Below, one piece after another: positions 33,716 to 42,707 of a stretch of DNA of 64,000 nucleotides (positions within the stretch are counted from its first letter, which is position 1; every line of letters starts with the position of its first letter). The translations under genes were made by a program, and so were the position numbers. Origin of the DNA: a bacterium 0.1xD8-71. GTDB taxonomy: Bacteria; Bacillota; Clostridia; Lachnospirales; Lachnospiraceae. The notes below the pieces were generated by a model, which worked only from the letters and a program-made list of their open reading frames with translations, did not search any database and was not told the origin of the DNA. Location of the stretch: assembly GCA_003612405.1 (NCBI GenBank), contig RAYR01000017.1:57258-121257 (forward strand). Reading direction: 5' to 3'.

Positions 33716-36700
33716 TGACTATGTATGAGACATATAATCAGGCACTGACTCTGCATCCGGATTTCTTTGATCCTATACATAGAAAGGCGAAGATTGTGAT
33801 GGAGCCTGGAGATCCGGAGTTTGTAAAAGTCAGTTATTATGATGAGATACCAAACGTCAGGGTTGGAGAGGACGGAGTGGTTGATTTTTATCTGTATGCA
33901 CCGGATGCCAGGAAGGTTGAGATAGGATGCCTCGGCGGATTTGCCGGGAACGGAAGGTTTGCCTTAGACCCTGATGGAAAGGGTGGTTTTGCGGGAAGTA
34001 AGAAATTCCACTATGGTATGCATTATTATCATTGGTTTGTGGATGATGTGCAGGTATGCAACCCGACGGCAGGAGTCTCCTATGGCTGTTTTAGTGTGAT
34101 CAATACCTTTGAGGTGCCGGAAAAGGAGGATGATTTCTTTTATGTCCGCCCGGTTCCCCATGGAACGATCAGTATCTGCAAATATGTGTCCGGGGTGAAT
34201 GGCCATGTGAAAGAAAGCTATGTGTATACACCTCCGGGATATGAGAAGCCGGAGAATTCACGCAGGCAGTACCCGGTTCTGTATCTTCTGCATGGTGTGG
34301 GGGAGAATGAGACCGGATGGATCTGGCAGGGTAAGCTGAATTTTATTATGGACAATCTCATTGCCGAGGGGCGATGCCAGGAGATGATCGTGGTCATGGC
34401 CTGTGGGTATGCTTTTGCGGAAGGAGAAGACCCGGTGTTTTATCCGGGAGATTTTGACAGGGAACTCACAGAAGACATCATTCCCTATATGGAGAATCAT
34501 TATAGAATCAAAAGAGGGAGAGAGCATCGCGCCATTGCCGGGCTTTCTCTGGGTTCGGCACAGTCAGCCCTGTCAGTGATGAAGCATCCGGGGACGTTTG
34601 GGGCGTTGGGCATCTTTTCCGGTGTGTTTATGGAGCCCCTGGATACGATTATCCGGGAAGAGACGGACAGGCCGCACTTTATTTTCCTTTCCTGCGGAAG
34701 CGAGGAACCGGAGATTCGTAAGGAGCAGGAGCACTATGCGGTGCAGTTGGAGGAAGCGGAGATTCCGGTGCTGCACAAGACGTATGAGGGATATCATGAA
34801 TGGCAGGTCTGGAGAAAAAGTCTGGCGGATTTTGTGCCGGCACTTTTTGGGTGGAAAGCGGATACAGGGAAAGGGACGGTTGACGGCAGGAAATGGGCCG
34901 CTTTGGAGGACAGAAAGTCAACCAAGGAACAATTGTATCGGCAGAGCCGTGAAGAACAGATGTTATTTTTTAATCCGGTATATAAACAGGTCTGCTTTGA
35001 AACGGATGAGGAAGGCAGACCCGCCGGGCGTTATATAGACAGCCAGCCGGGGTTTGTATATATGGGTGAGGGGCGTGTGCAGATTTCGCTGTATGCCCCC
35101 GGAGCCCTGCGGGCAGAAGTGGATGTGTTTGACTGCGGGCGTATCAGTTTGCAGAAAGATCAGAAACAGCCAGGATATTGGTGCGGTGTGATGGAAGATG
35201 TGGAGCCTGGTTTTCACTATGTTACATTCAGTGTGAACGGTACGAAAGTGTTAAATACGCAGGCACCGGTGGGATACGGGTGCTTCCAGTCCATCAATTA
35301 TCTGGATGTGCCGGATTTGGTATTTGACTATCATGAGCTGCGCAATGTTCCCCATGGACAGATTCATATGGACTATTACACCTCTTCGCAGACCGGCAGG
35401 ATAAAACTGTGCTATGTCTATACACCGCCGGGCTATGATGCCCTTGACGGTAAAAAGTATCCGGTGCTCTATTTACAGCATGGCGGGGGAGAAAATGAAA
35501 TCGGATGGCTGCGGCAGGGCAAGATCGCAAACATAGCGGACAATCTGCTTGCGGAAGGCCGGATGGAGAAGATGATTATTGTCATGAACACAGGCTATGC
35601 TTTCCGGGCGGACGGCACGAGCCATCCTGCGGTGGGATCTTTTGAGGAAGAACTGGTGCGGGACTGTGTTCCTTATATTGACGGGCAATATGCCACCATA
35701 GCGGATAAATGGCACAGGGCTATGGCGGGTCTTTCCATGGGCGGCATGCAGGCCCAGAAGATTGCCCTGCATCATACGGAGCTGTTCGCTTCCCTGGGTG
35801 TATTCAGCGGTGGATTTGTAATCGAGGATAAAGAGGAGGATTACAGGGAGTTGCTTTGCCATGCGGACCGGTTCCGGGAAGAGATGGATTTATTGTTCGT
35901 GTCGAGCGGTACGGAGGATCATTTTTACAAACGGACTGTCGCTAATGTAGACAAGGTGCGGGCAGAAGGCGTGCCGGTGAAGGCTTATTTTGCAGAAGGA
36001 AGGCATGACTGGAATTTCTGGAGAAGGAGCGTGGTACGGTTCTTGCAGAATGTCTTCCGCAGGCAGGCATATAACCCTTATCTGCCGTCCTGGGAGTATA
36101 TTCCCGATGGGGAACCCTATGTGTTTGATGGCAGAGTATATGTATATGGGTCACATGACCGCTATAACGGCCATGTTTTCTGTCTGGGAGATTATGTGTG
36201 CTGGTCTGCGCCTGTGGAGGATCTGGGGAACTGGCGCTATGAGGGCGTTATCTATCCGAAGACGGCCGATCCGCTCAATGCAGACGGGAAGATGTGTCTG
36301 TATGCGCCGGATATTACGGTGGGTCCGGATGGCAGATATTATCTGTACTATGTGCTCGACCATGTATCTGTGGTGTCGGTGGCGGTCTGTGATACGCCGG
36401 CAGGGGAGTTTACGTTCTATGGGTATGTGCAGTATCCGGACGGCACCCGCCTGGGAGAACGGCAGGGGGATCAGCCGCAGTTTGATCCGGGCGTGCTGAC
36501 AGAAGGGGGCAGGACATATCTATATACAGGCTTCTGTCCCAGAGGCGACGGTTCCAGAACCGGTGCCATGGTAACTGTTCTGGGTGCGGATATGCTGACC
36601 ATAGAAGAAGAACCCAGGCTTGTGGTGCCGGGATGTGAGCATAGTGCCGGTTCTGGTTTTGAGGGACATGAATATTTTGAGGCGGCTTCTATCCGCAAGG

Positions 36701-37467
36701 TGGGAGCGGACTATTATTTTATCTATTCTTCCATAGTGATGCATGAATTGTGCTATGCGGTGAGCAGGGAACCGGACAGAGGATTCGTCTATGGTGGTGT
36801 GATTGTCAGCAACTGTGATCTGCATATAGACAGTTATAAGCCGGCGGATAAGCCCATGGCATATGGGGCCAATAATCATGGAAGTATTGTACAGATCGGA
36901 GAAGACTGGTATATCTTCTATCACCGCCATACCAATGGCACCTGGTACAGCAGGCAGGGATGCGCGGAAAAGATCAGGATAACCGAGGATGGCAGTATCC
37001 CGCAGGTGGAGATGACTTCCTGCGGCTTGAACGGAGGCTGCCTTCGAGGTGGGGGAGAGTATGGGGCATATCTGGCCTGCAATCTCTTTACGGATACGGA
37101 ATCTGTCTATGTGGGAGACGACCGTTTTCCTAAAATCATGCAGGACGGCAGGGACGGGGATGAAGAGCCCGGCTATATCGGGAATATGAAGGATCATGCC
37201 ACGGCCGGATTTAAATATTTTGATTGTAAGAATGTGACAGGGATTGGGATTAAGACACGTGGATACGCAGACGGGCACTTTGAAGTGCGCACGAGCTGGG
37301 ATGGGGAAGTACTGGCCCGGATTCCGATCCGTTATTCCAATGTGTGGGAGGAATACAGTGTGCCGGTGCATATCCCGGACGGCCCTCAGGCCATTTATCT
37401 GACTTATCGCGGAGAGGGCAATGCAAGCCTGCTCTCCCTGATATTGAAAACGGGAGAGCAGCTATAG
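33715..37467 (+). CDS. Tri-enzyme fusion: two CE1-type esterases plus GH43 and a CBM-like domain
   Basis: The protein has 1250 residues and no signal peptide. Order: an E-set-like beta domain (about 35-125); esterase 1 (about 165-380) with YPVLYLLHGVGENE and nucleophile elbow GLSLGS (Ser about 276); a second E-set-like domain; esterase 2 (about 555-775) with YLQHGGGENE and GLSMGG (Ser about 673); a GH43 five-bladed propeller (about 785-1100) with the Asp of IPDGEP, YAPDITV (about 863) and the acid Glu in YFEAASIRK (about 987); and a C-terminal CBM6-like beta domain. Such a set fits removal of acyl or feruloyl groups and arabinose/xylose from imported oligosaccharides in the cytoplasm. It is coupled to the upstream membrane protein. 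Confidence 0.9.
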   Translation: MTMYETYNQALTLHPDFFDPIHRKAKIVMEPGDPEFVKVSYYDEIPNVRVGEDGVVDFYLYAPDARKVEIGCLGGFAGNGRFALDPDGKGGFAGSKKFHYGMHYYHWFVDDVQVCNPTAGVSYGCFSVINTFEVPEKEDDFFYVRPVPHGTISICKYVSGVNGHVKESYVYTPPGYEKPENSRRQYPVLYLLHGVGENETGWIWQGKLNFIMDNLIAEGRCQEMIVVMACGYAFAEGEDPVFYPGDFDRELTEDIIPYMENHYRIKRGREHRAIAGLSLGSAQSALSVMKHPGTFGALGIFSGVFMEPLDTIIREETDRPHFIFLSCGSEEPEIRKEQEHYAVQLEEAEIPVLHKTYEGYHEWQVWRKSLADFVPALFGWKADTGKGTVDGRKWAALEDRKSTKEQLYRQSREEQMLFFNPVYKQVCFETDEEGRPAGRYIDSQPGFVYMGEGRVQISLYAPGALRAEVDVFDCGRISLQKDQKQPGYWCGVMEDVEPGFHYVTFSVNGTKVLNTQAPVGYGCFQSINYLDVPDLVFDYHELRNVPHGQIHMDYYTSSQTGRIKLCYVYTPPGYDALDGKKYPVLYLQHGGGENEIGWLRQGKIANIADNLLAEGRMEKMIIVMNTGYAFRADGTSHPAVGSFEEELVRDCVPYIDGQYATIADKWHRAMAGLSMGGMQAQKIALHHTELFASLGVFSGGFVIEDKEEDYRELLCHADRFREEMDLLFVSSGTEDHFYKRTVANVDKVRAEGVPVKAYFAEGRHDWNFWRRSVVRFLQNVFRRQAYNPYLPSWEYIPDGEPYVFDGRVYVYGSHDRYNGHVFCLGDYVCWSAPVEDLGNWRYEGVIYPKTADPLNADGKMCLYAPDITVGPDGRYYLYYVLDHVSVVSVAVCDTPAGEFTFYGYVQYPDGTRLGERQGDQPQFDPGVLTEGGRTYLYTGFCPRGDGSRTGAMVTVLGADMLTIEEEPRLVVPGCEHSAGSGFEGHEYFEAASIRKVGADYYFIYSSIVMHELCYAVSREPDRGFVYGGVIVSNCDLHIDSYKPADKPMAYGANNHGSIVQIGEDWYIFYHRHTNGTWYSRQGCAEKIRITEDGSIPQVEMTSCGLNGGCLRGGGEYGAYLACNLFTDTESVYVGDDRFPKIMQDGRDGDEEPGYIGNMKDHATAGFKYFDCKNVTGIGIKTRGYADGHFEVRTSWDGEVLARIPIRYSNVWEEYSVPVHIPDGPQAIYLTYRGEGNASLLSLILKTGEQL

Positions 37468-37491
37468 AACTATCAGGTTACGGGTGTTATG

Positions 37492-37758
37492 TTATAAATC
37501 TTCTTCTTTATAGAGGGTGTAGAAATCGGAATCGAGATTATCCATCATTTGGGCGAACCATCTTTTGGCATCATCAAGTGCTTTGTTGTATATGATGGGT
37601 GCCATTTTCCGCTCAAATAATTCATAGAGCTGCATTTGTTCGATTAATCCGATTTCTTCGCCCCGCTCATCCAGATAAAAGGCCTTGATTTCGGCACTGA
37701 GTTTTTCTTTCTGGGAATCTGAGAGCTTGATCTGCGGCATAGATTCTCTTCTGGCCAT
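37492..37758 (-). CDS. DUF2164 family protein
   Basis: This 88-residue soluble protein matches DUF2164 in its core: IKLSDSQKEKLSAEIKAFY, EEIGLIEQMQLYELF and IIYNKALDDAKRWF. AGGAGG lies 10 bases before the ATG at 37758. It converges on the esterase/GH43 gene with a 24-base gap. The function of the family is not known. Confidence 0.85.
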   Translation of the reverse strand: MARRESMPQIKLSDSQKEKLSAEIKAFYLDERGEEIGLIEQMQLYELFERKMAPIIYNKALDDAKRWFAQMMDNLDSDFYTLYKEEDL

Positions 37759-37920
37759 GTATGCTTTTCCTCCTGTGGGTGATAAATGATTTGGCTGCTT
37801 TTATTATAAAGGAAATCAGGGTTTGCGGCAATTGTTGTTACAAAAAAGCAGGCAGCTGGGAAATTCTTTCACGGTTGCTATATTATTATAATTAAAGAAG
37901 AAAACGGAGTGAAATTATAT

Positions 37921-38499
37921 ATGAAGAAATATGACAAAAGTGTCAGAAATATCAGCATCATTGGCTGGGCAGATGGCCCGACGAGTATTTTTATAGCAGG
38001 TAGGACCGGTAAAAGACCGCTTAAAGTGCGGGTTAAGAACTGGATATACAGACAAAGGCGTAAAAGCATTGCCCGCCGTATCCGTCCCAACCCTCATTCC
38101 CTGAAGCAGGTCACAGCCTTTATCAAGAAGGAATACAGTGCGGCTGAGATGTCCATGGACAGCTGGCAGTATCGGGATAACAGGGCCAGTCTGCGGGAAG
38201 GTCTTATGATGTTTCGTCAGATAGAGCAAAGGAGCGAAGCCGTCTCCAGAATACCGGAGGAGCAGTTTCCCATGGATTTTCATATCTATGAGATTTACAT
38301 AGAGGGTGGAAGAATGGAGATAGAAATTGATTACCGGTGGGATGTTCTGGGCATTTCCTACAGCGGTAACAGGAAGGCCATGAGAAAGTTAAAGGCAATG
38401 GGCCGCAGAATCCAACTTTATTACGGCGTGACCAAAGAGGATATCCAGGAGGAATCGAAGAGATATTCTTCCTTACTTACAGCGTTAGCCTCGGATTAA
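37921..38499 (+). CDS. Uncharacterised protein with N-terminal ADGPTSIF motif
   Basis: The protein has 192 residues. The ATG at 37921 is preferred because CGGAGTG lies 9 bases upstream; a GTG 12 bases earlier sits on that site. Residues 9-28 (RNISIIGWADGPTSIFIAGR) strongly resemble the GGADGPTSIF segment of sodium-translocating decarboxylase beta subunits (OadB/GcdB), but the rest is a soluble basic alpha/beta protein without membrane helices. The remaining sequence is unknown to me. The next gene, encoding leucine-rich repeats, starts 42 bases later and is probably co-transcribed. Confidence 0.75.
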   Translation: MKKYDKSVRNISIIGWADGPTSIFIAGRTGKRPLKVRVKNWIYRQRRKSIARRIRPNPHSLKQVTAFIKKEYSAAEMSMDSWQYRDNRASLREGLMMFRQIEQRSEAVSRIPEEQFPMDFHIYEIYIEGGRMEIEIDYRWDVLGISYSGNRKAMRKLKAMGRRIQLYYGVTKEDIQEESKRYSSLLTALASD

Positions 38500-38541
38500 A
38501 ACAACAGTGCCGTATGGTATTTTACACAGGGAGGGTTACTC

Positions 38542-39480
38542 ATGGGAGCCAGAATCTGCTTTACCAATCATATTCATATTGCGGAAAAGTCCTTTGACAA
38601 TGGTCTTTTAAAGTATGTAGGATATCAGGATATCACACCGGAAGTGCTGGATGAGATTACGCATGACAGCCGTATTAAGATGGTGCAGATTGACAGACAG
38701 CTGCCGCAAGAGGCCTATGAGGTGATAGATCGTATTCTGGAGAGAAGGCCGGATCTGTATTTGCGGATTTTTAGTATTGGCAGCACCTGTGGGCCATTTG
38801 ATCTTTCTGTTTTGGGCCGGATGCCTCATCTGTCAAAAGTCTGGCTGGAAGCGTATCTTCGTTATGATAAAAATGCCCTTAATGCGGAGTATTTATGTGA
38901 GCTTCCTAATTTAAGAGGGCTTCATCTTAATCTGTTTGACTGTCGGGAATATGATTTTGTCAATCACCTCACCCAAAATCTGGAGGAGCTGGTGCTCTAT
39001 GCGGATACCATGGGAGGCGGCATACGTTTTGACTGTGAATGGCTTTTGCAATATGGACAGTTACGTAATCTGGCTCTGGGAAAAAAGGCCAGGAAAAATC
39101 TGGAGAGTATCAGCCGGATGACGGAACTGGAGTCTTTGTCCTTAAACGGCATTAAGGTGGCGGATTTTGCCTTTTTGAGGGAACTTTCACTGGACACGTT
39201 CCGTCTTTTGTGGTGCGGCAATTCTGATCTGTCCGGACTGAGCGGGCTGGAAAGCCTGCGGGAACTGGAGCTGTGGAGAATCATGAAGTTAGAGAACCTG
39301 GATTTCCTTTGCTCTTTATTAAATCTTGAAATCCTGAAATTACAGGATTTAAAACATATTAAAACTTTACCTGATCTGCGTCATCTTAAAGAACTGAAAC
39401 GGATTTGTCTGGACAATGTGCCGGTGGATCTGGATAGTCTTGACGAGTCTGTGAGAAATCTGATTCATAAAGGATACTAA
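38542..39480 (+). CDS. Leucine-rich repeat protein, cytoplasmic
   Basis: The protein has 312 residues and a clear GGGAGGG site. From about residue 95 it shows a run of about nine leucine-rich repeats of 20-24 residues (LPNLRGLHLNLFD, LEELVLYAD, LRNLALGKK, LESLSLNGI, LRELELWRI, LEILKLQDL, LKRICLDNV), the SDS22/internalin-like pattern. There is no signal peptide, so it should stay inside the cell. The first 95 residues form a separate alpha/beta cap. It follows the ADGPTSIF-motif gene closely. A protein-binding role is expected; the partner is unknown. Confidence 0.82.
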   Translation: MGARICFTNHIHIAEKSFDNGLLKYVGYQDITPEVLDEITHDSRIKMVQIDRQLPQEAYEVIDRILERRPDLYLRIFSIGSTCGPFDLSVLGRMPHLSKVWLEAYLRYDKNALNAEYLCELPNLRGLHLNLFDCREYDFVNHLTQNLEELVLYADTMGGGIRFDCEWLLQYGQLRNLALGKKARKNLESISRMTELESLSLNGIKVADFAFLRELSLDTFRLLWCGNSDLSGLSGLESLRELELWRIMKLENLDFLCSLLNLEILKLQDLKHIKTLPDLRHLKELKRICLDNVPVDLDSLDESVRNLIHKGY

Positions 39481-39503
39481 AAGGTATCTTTTCTTTCTTA
39501 TGG

Positions 39504-39522
39504 AGACAATCTGTCTTTTTTA
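39504..39522 (+). terminator. Weak terminator after the leucine-rich repeat gene
   Basis: A short AGACA/TGTCT stem with a 3-base loop is followed by six T residues. Confidence 0.4.
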
Positions 39523-39609
39523 CGCAAATCCCACATAGAATGAAATATCGTTGTATATACTAAAGAATTATATTCTGTAACGAACGCGACAGGGAAGGAG
39601 AGAACATTC

Positions 39610-40092
39610 ATGAAAATATTACAGAACCTGCTTGGCAAGGGCAGTGTTATTGGCGCACCCGCGGCAGGTGAATTAGTCAGCATCCGGGAGGTCAGTGACG
39701 ATACGTTTCGGGAAGAAATTCTTGGAACCAGTGCTGCCATCAGACCTGCGGAAGGTAAATTCTATGCGCCGGCGGACGGTAAGGTAGCTACTGTGTTTGC
39801 TACCGGTCATGCGGCCGCAATCACCACCCAGGACAGGGCGGAGGTGTTGATACACATTGGCCTGGATACTGTGAAATTAAAGGGCAGATATTTTACGGTT
39901 CATGTGAAGGAAGGACAGCAGGTAAAGAAAGGCGACCTGCTGATAGAGGCTGATCTTGAGAAGATAAGCGCCGAGGGGTATGACACGATCACGCCGGTGG
40001 TTATCTGTAACTCGGACCGGTTTACCAGGATTACCCTGGCGCCAGGCGGCCCTGTGGCACAGGGAGATGTTATTATGACGCTTGGAAAGTAG
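39610..40092 (+). CDS. PTS glucose-type EIIA protein
   Basis: This 160-residue single-domain EIIA-Glc-type protein passes phosphate from HPr to an EIIB domain. The phosphorylated histidine lies in LIHIGLDTV, and the beta-sandwich motifs APADGKVATVF and VKEGQQVKKGDLL are present. AAGGAG lies upstream. The partner EIIC/EIIB gene immediately downstream is badly damaged, so this EIIA may now serve another permease in the cell. Together with nagB and nagA, the original locus was very likely for N-acetylglucosamine uptake. Confidence 0.9.
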   Translation: MKILQNLLGKGSVIGAPAAGELVSIREVSDDTFREEILGTSAAIRPAEGKFYAPADGKVATVFATGHAAAITTQDRAEVLIHIGLDTVKLKGRYFTVHVKEGQQVKKGDLLIEADLEKISAEGYDTITPVVICNSDRFTRITLAPGGPVAQGDVIMTLGK

Positions 40093-40707
40093 GGCCGTTG
40101 GTCTGGTGGCATCTGCGGCCCTGTGTGCTTTTGTCTGTGGTGTTACAGAACCTTTTGAGTTTGGATTTATGTTTCTTGCGCCCGTATTGTATTTGATTTA
40201 TGCGGTATTATATGGTATCTTTACAGTAATTACTACGCTCGTGGGATTTCGGGCGGGCTTCAGTTTTCAGCGGGTGCTACAGATCTTTTGTTCTCGGCGC
40301 CGCTTTCGGCAGCAGTGAATACCTGGATGATTATTCCTCTTGGTATAGCGGCTTTTGTGGTATTTTATTTTGTGTTCCGTTTTGCCATCGTCAAGTTTGA
40401 TTTAAAGACGCCCGGCAGGGAAGAGGAGGACACAGAGGAAGACAGGAAAGCGACACTGGCCAATGATGACTTTACCAAGGTGGCGGAGATCATTCTGGAG
40501 GGTCTTGGCGGAAGGGAGAACGTGACATCGCTTGATAACTGTATTACGAGACTGCGCATGGAGATTAAGGACTATACCCAGGTGGATGAGAAGAAAATCA
40601 AATCTGCGGGCGTAGCGGGTGTGATGCGGCCCAGTAAGACGGCTGTGCAGGTTGTCGTGGGAACAAAAGTGCAGTTTGTGGCGGATGAGCTGAAGAAGAT
40701 GCTGTAA
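40082..40707 (+). pseudogene. Truncated, frameshifted GlcNAc-type PTS EIIC-EIIB
   Basis: Only the last part of a NagE/PtsG-like permease remains. The first frame gives VASAALCAFVCGVTEPFEFG, which corresponds to the middle of EIIC; about 250 upstream residues are missing. At about 40266-40269 the frame breaks at TTTT where five T residues would restore FSFSAGATDLL. The other frame then continues with SAPLSAAVNTWMIIPLG and a complete EIIB domain with the phosphorylated cysteine in DNCITRLR. The EIIB part alone (from about TTG 40288) could still be made. The fragment starts inside the EIIA gene end, which marks the deletion junction. Confidence 0.78.
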
Positions 40708-40725
40708 AGAAAAAGGAGGATTGCG

Positions 40726-41457
40726 ATGAAGATCATCAAAGCAAAAGATTACGACGACATGAGCAGAAAAGCCGCCAATATTATTTCTGCACAGATTATC
40801 ATGAAACCCAGCTGTGTGCTCGGTCTGGCTACCGGCTCCACGCCAATCGGAACCTATGCCCGGCTTGTGGAGCAGTATCAACAGGGAGATTTGGATTTTT
40901 CCGGGGTAACTACGGTTAATCTGGATGAGTACAAGGGGCTTAACCGGGAGAACGACCAGAGTTACTACTATTTCATGAATGATAATCTGTTCAGTAAGGT
41001 AAACATTGACTTAAAGAAGACTTTCCTGCCAGATGGCATGGAGCCGGATGCAAAGAAGGCATGTGAAGATTATAACCGTGTCATTGCTGCTACAGGCGGC
41101 GTGGATTTACAGCTTCTGGGTCTGGGACACAACGGGCATATCGGTTTTAATGAGCCGGGAGAGGTCTTTGAAGCCGAGACGCACTGTGTTGACCTGACAG
41201 AATCCACCATAGCGGCTAATAAGCGCTTCTTTGCTTCGGAGGAAGAGGTGCCCAGACAGGCATATACCATGGGTATTAAGACCATTATGCAGGCAAAGAA
41301 GATACTTCTGGTGGTCAGCGGAGCCGATAAGGCATCCATTGTGAAAGAAGCTTTTTATGGGGCTATTACGCCCAGGGTGCAGGCATCTGTGTTGCAGCTC
41401 CACAAGGATGTGATCATCGTTGCCGATGAGGCGGCGTTGTCGGAGGTGTGCTTATGA
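40726..41457 (+). CDS. nagB: Glucosamine-6-phosphate deaminase
   Basis: This 243-residue enzyme converts glucosamine-6-phosphate to fructose-6-phosphate and ammonia. Key motifs are LATGSTPIGTY (phosphate site), NLDEYKGL with the catalytic Asp, and GLGHNGHIGFNEPG with the Asn/His/Glu group. AAGGAGG lies 8 bases upstream. The stop codon overlaps the start codon of nagA (ATGA), so the two are translationally coupled. It opposes GlmS, which makes the same sugar phosphate. Confidence 0.96.
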   Translation: MKIIKAKDYDDMSRKAANIISAQIIMKPSCVLGLATGSTPIGTYARLVEQYQQGDLDFSGVTTVNLDEYKGLNRENDQSYYYFMNDNLFSKVNIDLKKTFLPDGMEPDAKKACEDYNRVIAATGGVDLQLLGLGHNGHIGFNEPGEVFEAETHCVDLTESTIAANKRFFASEEEVPRQAYTMGIKTIMQAKKILLVVSGADKASIVKEAFYGAITPRVQASVLQLHKDVIIVADEAALSEVCL

Positions 41458-42590
41458 TCATCCGTAATGCCAGTGTGTATACGGAAGATGGAATTTTTGT
41501 GGAAAAAGATATTTACATTGCAGACGGTCATTTTGTGGACAGGGAAGATAAAGTTACGGACACACAGGTGATTTCCGCTTCAGGGTGCTATGCGATTCCG
41601 GGGCTTACAGATATTCATTTCCATGGTTGTATGGGATTTGATTTCTGTGACGGAACCAGAGAGGCCATAGATGAGATGGCAGCCTATGAACTCTCAGTGG
41701 GAGTGACCAATATCGTGCCAGCCACCATGACGCTTTCGGAAGAAATGCTTCTTACCATCTGCCGGACAGCCAATGCCTATGCAGAGGAAGGGTTTCATGA
41801 AGCAAGAGCCCGCTTTCAGGGCATCAATATGGAAGGCCCTTTCCTTTCCGTGGAGAAGAAGGGTGCCCAGAACGGCGCCTATATCCACGAGCCGGATGTG
41901 GCCATGTTCGAGCGGTTGAACGAGGCTTCCGGTTACAGGGTCCGTTTGCTTGATGTGGCGCCGGAGACACCGGGAGCCATGGAGATGATCGGGAAATGTC
42001 ATGACCATGTGGTGGTTTCCCTGGCGCATACCTGTGCCGATTATGACACGGCCATGGAGGCTTTTGACGCAGGTGCAAGTCATATGACACACCTTTATAA
42101 TGCCATGCCGCCGTACACCCACAGGGCACCGGGGCCTATTGGTGCGGCTGCTGACCGGGAAAAGGTAGAAGTGGAACTGATTACGGATGGTGTGCATATC
42201 CATCCGGCTTCGGTGCGGACTACCTTTAAGATGTTCGGGGATGACCGTATTATCCTGATCAGTGACAGTATGCGTGCGACAGGACTCGAGGACGGCAACT
42301 ATACCCTGGGAGGACAGGATGTGAAGGTTACCGGCAACAGGGCGGTTCTTGCGGACGGTACCATTGCCGGTTCCGCCACCAATCTGCTTGACTGTATGCG
42401 GACAGCGGTGCTGCATATGGGGATTCCCCTGGAGTCCGCGGTGAAATGCGCGGCGGTCAATCCGGCCAGGAGTGTTGGCATTTATGAGGAATATGGCAGT
42501 ATATCGCCGGGAAAGAAGGCGGATGTGGTACTGCTGAGAAAAGAGGATCTTACGATAAAACATGTAATCCTGGAGGGCGGTCTCGTATGA
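41454..42590 (+). CDS. nagA: N-acetylglucosamine-6-phosphate deacetylase
   Basis: This 378-residue metal-dependent amidohydrolase removes acetate from GlcNAc-6-phosphate. The metal and substrate motifs are in order: DIHFHGCMG (HxH), NMEGPFLS (Glu), LAHTCADYD (His), THLYNAMPPYTHR (His), and LISDSMRATG (catalytic Asp). The ATG at 41454 is preferred over a GTG two codons earlier, since GGAGGT abuts that GTG but lies 6 bases from the ATG. It ends inside its own terminator. Confidence 0.95.
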   Translation: MIIRNASVYTEDGIFVEKDIYIADGHFVDREDKVTDTQVISASGCYAIPGLTDIHFHGCMGFDFCDGTREAIDEMAAYELSVGVTNIVPATMTLSEEMLLTICRTANAYAEEGFHEARARFQGINMEGPFLSVEKKGAQNGAYIHEPDVAMFERLNEASGYRVRLLDVAPETPGAMEMIGKCHDHVVVSLAHTCADYDTAMEAFDAGASHMTHLYNAMPPYTHRAPGPIGAAADREKVEVELITDGVHIHPASVRTTFKMFGDDRIILISDSMRATGLEDGNYTLGGQDVKVTGNRAVLADGTIAGSATNLLDCMRTAVLHMGIPLESAVKCAAVNPARSVGIYEEYGSISPGKKADVVLLRKEDLTIKHVILEGGLV

Positions 42591-42600
42591 GGCCGCTTTT
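42577..42600 (+). terminator. Terminator overlapping the nagA stop codon
   Basis: The 8-base-pair stem GCGGTCTC/GAGGCCGC with a 4-base loop is followed by TTTT. The stop codon TGA is in the loop and right arm. Confidence 0.7.
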
Positions 42601-42707
42601 AATATACAAATCGTCATCGGCGTGAAAGTTGTCCTTTTTTGGAAAAAATAACAAAAATATGGGATAGACTGCATATACTTAACTAAAACAGTGTACAGGG
42701 TATTGCT

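Noticed and set aside
36520..37371. 283-codon minus-strand frame inside the esterase-GH43 gene
   Set aside because: Antisense shadow of the GH43 and CBM-like domains.
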